From contig JAVBOH010000002.1 in assembly GCA_031550725.1 (NCBI GenBank), positions 1 to 64,000 on the forward strand: a stretch of 64,000 nt of DNA, given 5' to 3'. Shown here one piece after another: positions 61,086-64,000 of this stretch. Below the pieces are notes generated by a model. The model saw only the letters and a program-made list of their open reading frames with translations. It was not told the origin of the DNA and ran no database searches. A program made the position numbers and the translations under genes. The DNA is from UBA946 sp031550725 (GTDB lineage: Bacteria > Bacillota > Clostridia > Oscillospirales > Ruminococcaceae). The number at the start of each line of letters is the position of its first letter. Positions within the stretch are counted from its first letter, which is position 1.

Positions 61086-61228
61086 GGTCGAGTAGCCACT
61101 TTGTGAAGTCGATTGCCGTTTGGGTTATTTCTGTTTTCATGGGTGTTGTTCCTTTCGTTTGAATTTATTTTGTACCCACATCATACAAAATTATTTTGTT
61201 GGAATATTGCTATTGATTGAAATGAATC

Positions 61229-61257
61229 TTGAAAAATTGCTCGAAGTGTGTTATACT
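61229..61257 (+). promoter_or_regulatory. Promoter of the phosphatase gene
   Basis: TTGAAA (61229-61234), 17 bases, TATACT (61252-61257), then GAGGAG before ATG 61300. Confidence 0.6.
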
Positions 61258-61299
61258 AAGTTAACAAATCAAGCTGAATTTATGAGGAGTTGAACTATT

Positions 61300-61857
61300 A
61301 TGCAAATCATTTTTATACGTCACTGCGAGCCTGACTATACTCAAGTTACAGAACGAAATTTTATCGGTCATGGAATTGATATGGCACCACTTAATCAAAT
61401 TGGAAAACAAAAAGCATTAGCTGCTGCACATGATAAACGACTTGAAAATGTCGAGCTTATTATATCTTCGCCATATACTCGAGCTTTACATACAGCTGCG
61501 ATAATTTCAAGGCACTGCAATATCCCACTTGAAGTTGAAACAGATTTGCATGAATGGTTACCTGATTTAAGCCACACATTTTCAAGCATGGAAATGAAGT
61601 TAGAATATTTTAAATTGTTTGCTAAAAATAAGGGTACATGTCCAATTGATTCACCTGTACAATATGAGGAATATCAACATATGTTTGACAGAGTTAATGC
61701 TTGCTTAAAAAAATATCTTTCATATAATAAGATTGCTGTGATTACACATGGACTTGTTTTATCTGCATTTTGTTATCCTGCTCATATTGAATGGGGTGGA
61801 ATTGTAGAGTTTGAATTTACGGATAATCTTAAATGGCAGGGGTGGGTTGATGGTTAA
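61300..61857 (+). CDS. Histidine phosphatase family protein
   Basis: 185 residues. The phosphate-pocket motif is IRHCEPD (RHG variant), with Arg in SSPYTRALHTA and the second His in VITHGLVLSAF. Phosphoglycerate-mutase-like fold; a small-molecule phosphatase is likely, substrate unknown. It may be cargo of the mobile element or flanking chromosome. Confidence 0.85.
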   Translation: MQIIFIRHCEPDYTQVTERNFIGHGIDMAPLNQIGKQKALAAAHDKRLENVELIISSPYTRALHTAAIISRHCNIPLEVETDLHEWLPDLSHTFSSMEMKLEYFKLFAKNKGTCPIDSPVQYEEYQHMFDRVNACLKKYLSYNKIAVITHGLVLSAFCYPAHIEWGGIVEFEFTDNLKWQGWVDG

Positions 61858-61904
61858 TCGAAGTATTAGCTTATTAAGTATAAATAAAAGAAAGAGATGA
61901 TGTC

Positions 61905-62570
61905 ATGATAAAAGCGATATTCTTAGATTTTTATGGTACAGTTGTTCATGAGGACGGAGAAATAATCAAAAAAATAACTAACATCATTTATGAAACTGGA
62001 ACAGCAGATAATACATCTCAAATCGATTCATTTTGGTGGTTAGAATTTCAAGCGTTATTTAACAAATCATATGGTAACTTTTTTGAAACTCAAAGAGAAT
62101 TAGAACTTAAATCACTTGAAAATACTATTAACCACTTTAATTCAAATGCTAATGGGGTAGAACTTTGTAACATGATGTTTGAACATTGGATGTATCCACC
62201 GATATTTGCAGAAGCAAAAGAATTTTTCAAAACTTGCCCTGTGCCAATCTATATTGTTTCAAACATTGACAGAGCCGATGTATTGAAAGCAATTGAATAC
62301 CATGACTTAAATCCAGCGTATATTTTTACTAGTGAAGATGCAAAATCATATAAACCTCGCAAAGAAATTTTTGAATTAGCATTGAACTATACTGGACTTA
62401 AACCTAATGAAGTGTTGCATATTGGAGATTCACTAAGCAGTGATGTCAATGGGGCAACTGCACTTGGAATTAATGCATTGTGGTTAAACAGGGTGAACAA
62501 AAAAGTTCCTGATGGAGTAAATTCGGTGAGCAATTTGCTTGAAGTGCTTGATGTTGAAATGGAAAAATAA
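61905..62570 (+). CDS. HAD family hydrolase
   Basis: 221 residues. Motif I is FLDFYGTVV: the nucleophile Asp is present, but the second Asp of DxDGT is Tyr, as in several HAD-IA members including dehalogenases. Motif II is IVSNIDRAD, the conserved Lys is in SYKPRKEIFE, and motif III is LHIGDSLSSDVNGA. Probably a phosphatase of unknown substrate. Forms a row of small + strand genes with its neighbours. Confidence 0.87.
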   Translation: MIKAIFLDFYGTVVHEDGEIIKKITNIIYETGTADNTSQIDSFWWLEFQALFNKSYGNFFETQRELELKSLENTINHFNSNANGVELCNMMFEHWMYPPIFAEAKEFFKTCPVPIYIVSNIDRADVLKAIEYHDLNPAYIFTSEDAKSYKPRKEIFELALNYTGLKPNEVLHIGDSLSSDVNGATALGINALWLNRVNKKVPDGVNSVSNLLEVLDVEMEK

Positions 62571-62655
62571 GGTTTTCGTTTTGTATGTTGCATAACGTTT
62601 TACTATAATAATTTTACGTTTATTATTAAAATAAATTTGATTTGGTGGTGTCGTT

Positions 62656-63210
62656 GTGGATGAAATAATTTTAATCAAACCTAATCTTGATTATGAAGTA
62701 GACATAATAAAATTCCGTAATGAATTGCAAGAGCAAGATGACCGTGATAGCTTTGCTGGTTGCAGTATGCTCGAATATAAATCAACTGTGGCTGAATGGA
62801 TAGAATTTTTAGACAGCCTTGAGCATGAAGAAACTTGCCCAGAGGGACGTGTAACCTCAAATTGTTATATAGCTGTTCGTCTTTCTGATAATAAAATTGT
62901 GGGTATAATCGACTTTCGCCACAACTTAAATTCGCCTATTTTAAGCCTATGGGGTGGTCATATGGGTTATACTGTTCGACCTTCCGAGAGAAAAAAAGGA
63001 TATGCTACTGAAATGCTTAGGCTTAATTTAATAAACTGCAGGAATTATGGTTTAGATAAGGTAATGATCACATGTAAAGCGAATAATATCGCCAGTGAAA
63101 AGACTATTATAAAAAACGGTGGAGTTTTTGAATATTCCTTGCTTGTTGATGGAGATGAAATTGAAACAAAAAGATATTGGATAGATTTGACGGAGGACTT
63201 AGATGGATAA
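62656..63210 (+). CDS. GNAT family acetyltransferase
   Basis: 184 residues from GTG 62656 (GGTGG upstream). The core is HMGYTVRPSERKKGYATEMLRLNL with the acetyl-CoA loop, and the C-terminus has CKANNIASEKTIIKNGGVFE. Similar to streptothricin/aminoglycoside-type GNATs in general layout, but the substrate is unknown. Overlaps the methyltransferase gene by 8 bases. Confidence 0.86.
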   Translation: MDEIILIKPNLDYEVDIIKFRNELQEQDDRDSFAGCSMLEYKSTVAEWIEFLDSLEHEETCPEGRVTSNCYIAVRLSDNKIVGIIDFRHNLNSPILSLWGGHMGYTVRPSERKKGYATEMLRLNLINCRNYGLDKVMITCKANNIASEKTIIKNGGVFEYSLLVDGDEIETKRYWIDLTEDLDG

Positions 63211-63979
63211 ATATTTTTGGGACACTCAAATTGATTATCTAAAAGCTACTCGCAAACAAATGTGGAATGATGATTACTTTGAGTTTTTAGTTAAGTCAGT
63301 TTGGAAATTTAATAAACCGATTAACATAATAGATTTTGGCTGTGGCTATGGTTATTTGGGATTGAAATTATTGCCACTACTTCCAGAGGGATGTACATAT
63401 ACTGGCTTAGATATAGGTGAAACATTGTTATCCGAAGCAAAGCGAGTATTTGAAAACTCACCATACAAAACGAAGTTCATTAATGTTGATTTAACAAGCT
63501 ATGTGCCAAATGAGCATTATGATTTAGCGATATGCCAAGCAGTATTAAGACATATTCCATCTTCAAAAGATGTTCTTAATAAAATGGTTAATTCTGTTGT
63601 TTCAGGTGGAATGGTAATTTGCATTGAAGTAAATAGAATGATGGAAGAAACAGGTTTCTATACCAATATTATTGAACAAGATACTGCTGAAAGACTTGCT
63701 TTGTTACAGGAGCAGTGGAATGATGAGTTGAATAACGGTGGCAGAGATTATAAGTTAGGTATCAAAGTTCCTATCTATATGCAGCAATTAGGTCTCATTA
63801 ACGTAAATTCAAGAATAAACGATTTTGTTGAATTTGACAGTCCATTATCTGATGATGATGAATATGAGGAACATCTTGAAGCTCTTTTAAAAACAAAAGA
63901 TTTGCAGTCAATTCCACATGAGAATGCTTTTGCTATAAATGCTCATTGCCTTGTTATTTCTTATGGGATAAAATGTTAA
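63203..63979 (+). CDS. Class I SAM-dependent methyltransferase
   Basis: 258 residues, complete. SAM motif I is IIDFGCGYGYLGLKLL (about 40-55), motif II TGLDIGE, and motif IV DLAICQAVLRHIPS. The long C-terminal part (about 160-258) is a substrate domain without a recognised match. Small-molecule methylation is likely. Co-transcribed with the GNAT gene; 21 bases of unannotated sequence remain after it. Confidence 0.87.
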   Translation: MDKYFWDTQIDYLKATRKQMWNDDYFEFLVKSVWKFNKPINIIDFGCGYGYLGLKLLPLLPEGCTYTGLDIGETLLSEAKRVFENSPYKTKFINVDLTSYVPNEHYDLAICQAVLRHIPSSKDVLNKMVNSVVSGGMVICIEVNRMMEETGFYTNIIEQDTAERLALLQEQWNDELNNGGRDYKLGIKVPIYMQQLGLINVNSRINDFVEFDSPLSDDDEYEEHLEALLKTKDLQSIPHENAFAINAHCLVISYGIKC

Positions 63980-64000
63980 TCATAACATAATTTTACTCTA

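Larger units (their letters stand above)
57715..61140. mobile_element. Integrative mobilizable element core at tRNA-Leu; right end unresolved
   Basis: A tyrosine integrase gene begins its end 93 bases from the tRNA 3' end, followed by relaxase and MobC genes, all on the minus strand, then a region of clustered inverted repeats that may hold oriT. No conjugation (T4SS) or replication genes are seen, so it would depend on a helper. I found no second copy of the tRNA 3' end as attR in the window; the right boundary given here is a guess. Confidence 0.55.

Noticed and set aside
61100..61260. attR copy of the tRNA-Leu 3' end
   Set aside because: No stretch longer than a few bases matching the tRNA T-arm/acceptor was found here.
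1..64000. CRISPR arrays, rRNA genes or complete prophage
   Set aside because: No regularly spaced repeats, rRNA sequence or phage structural genes were seen.

Overview
AT-rich chromosomal DNA of an anaerobic, fermentative Firmicute, most likely a Ruminococcaceae/Oscillospiraceae-type gut Clostridium. The basis is AGGAGG-type ribosome binding sites, TTGACA-17-TATAAT promoters, pyruvate formate-lyase, SLH-domain surface protein, ECF biotin transport (BioY), FeoB, MEP-pathway IspE, heterodimeric ABC exporters and YtrA-type GntR/ABC genes. Everything here was read by eye; no database search was possible.

Layout. 1-2.0 kb: end of leuC, then leuD and leuB. 2.0-6.6 kb: a small cysteine hydrolase, then ABC-F / ANT(6)-like adenylyltransferase / flavin-reductase operon and a PflX-type radical SAM gene. 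6.7-11.5 kb (-): MoxR / DUF58 / transglutaminase operon. 11.7-18.5 kb (-): GH2 glycosidase, two-part threonine/serine exporter, SDR, chemoreceptor. 18.6-21.1 kb: a DUF5131 gene with LexA-like boxes on its promoter, cyclophilin, DUF1284-bioY behind a BirA-type operator. 21.3-25.1 kb: GntR/ABC operon. 25.2-37.1 kb: small lipoprotein, SLH protein, Zn peptidase, heterodimeric ABC exporter, GtrA, second chemoreceptor, FeoB. 37.1-43.9 kb: a MITE-like multi-hairpin element, a gene carrying an in-phase A AAA AAC slippery heptamer, a CYTH-domain lipoprotein, a second heterodimeric ABC exporter, DegV. 44-47.7 kb (-): MacAB-like exporter. 48.2-50.5 kb: acetyltransferases, DUF3795 and a kinase remnant. 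50.5-54.8 kb: pyruvate formate-lyase locus. 54.8-57.4 kb (-): ispE, aminotransferase, Lrp/AsnC. 57.6-61.1 kb: tRNA-Leu with an adjacent integrase / relaxase / MobC mobilizable element. 61.3-64 kb: phosphatase, HAD, GNAT and methyltransferase genes.

Most striking: pyruvate formate-lyase is split. The 691-residue catalytic subunit (Cys410-Cys411) stops where the glycyl-radical domain should begin. That domain is a separate 82-residue protein (RVSGYA, Gly57), and between the two lies a 74-residue paralogue that has lost the glycine loop and carries four cysteines instead. A membrane protein and pflA follow. Other leads are the LexA-like control of DUF5131, a short-element family with terminal repeats ATAATGNNTNCTGAANAATT, hairpin arrays in several intergenic regions, the possible -1 frameshift gene and the extracytoplasmic CYTH protein.
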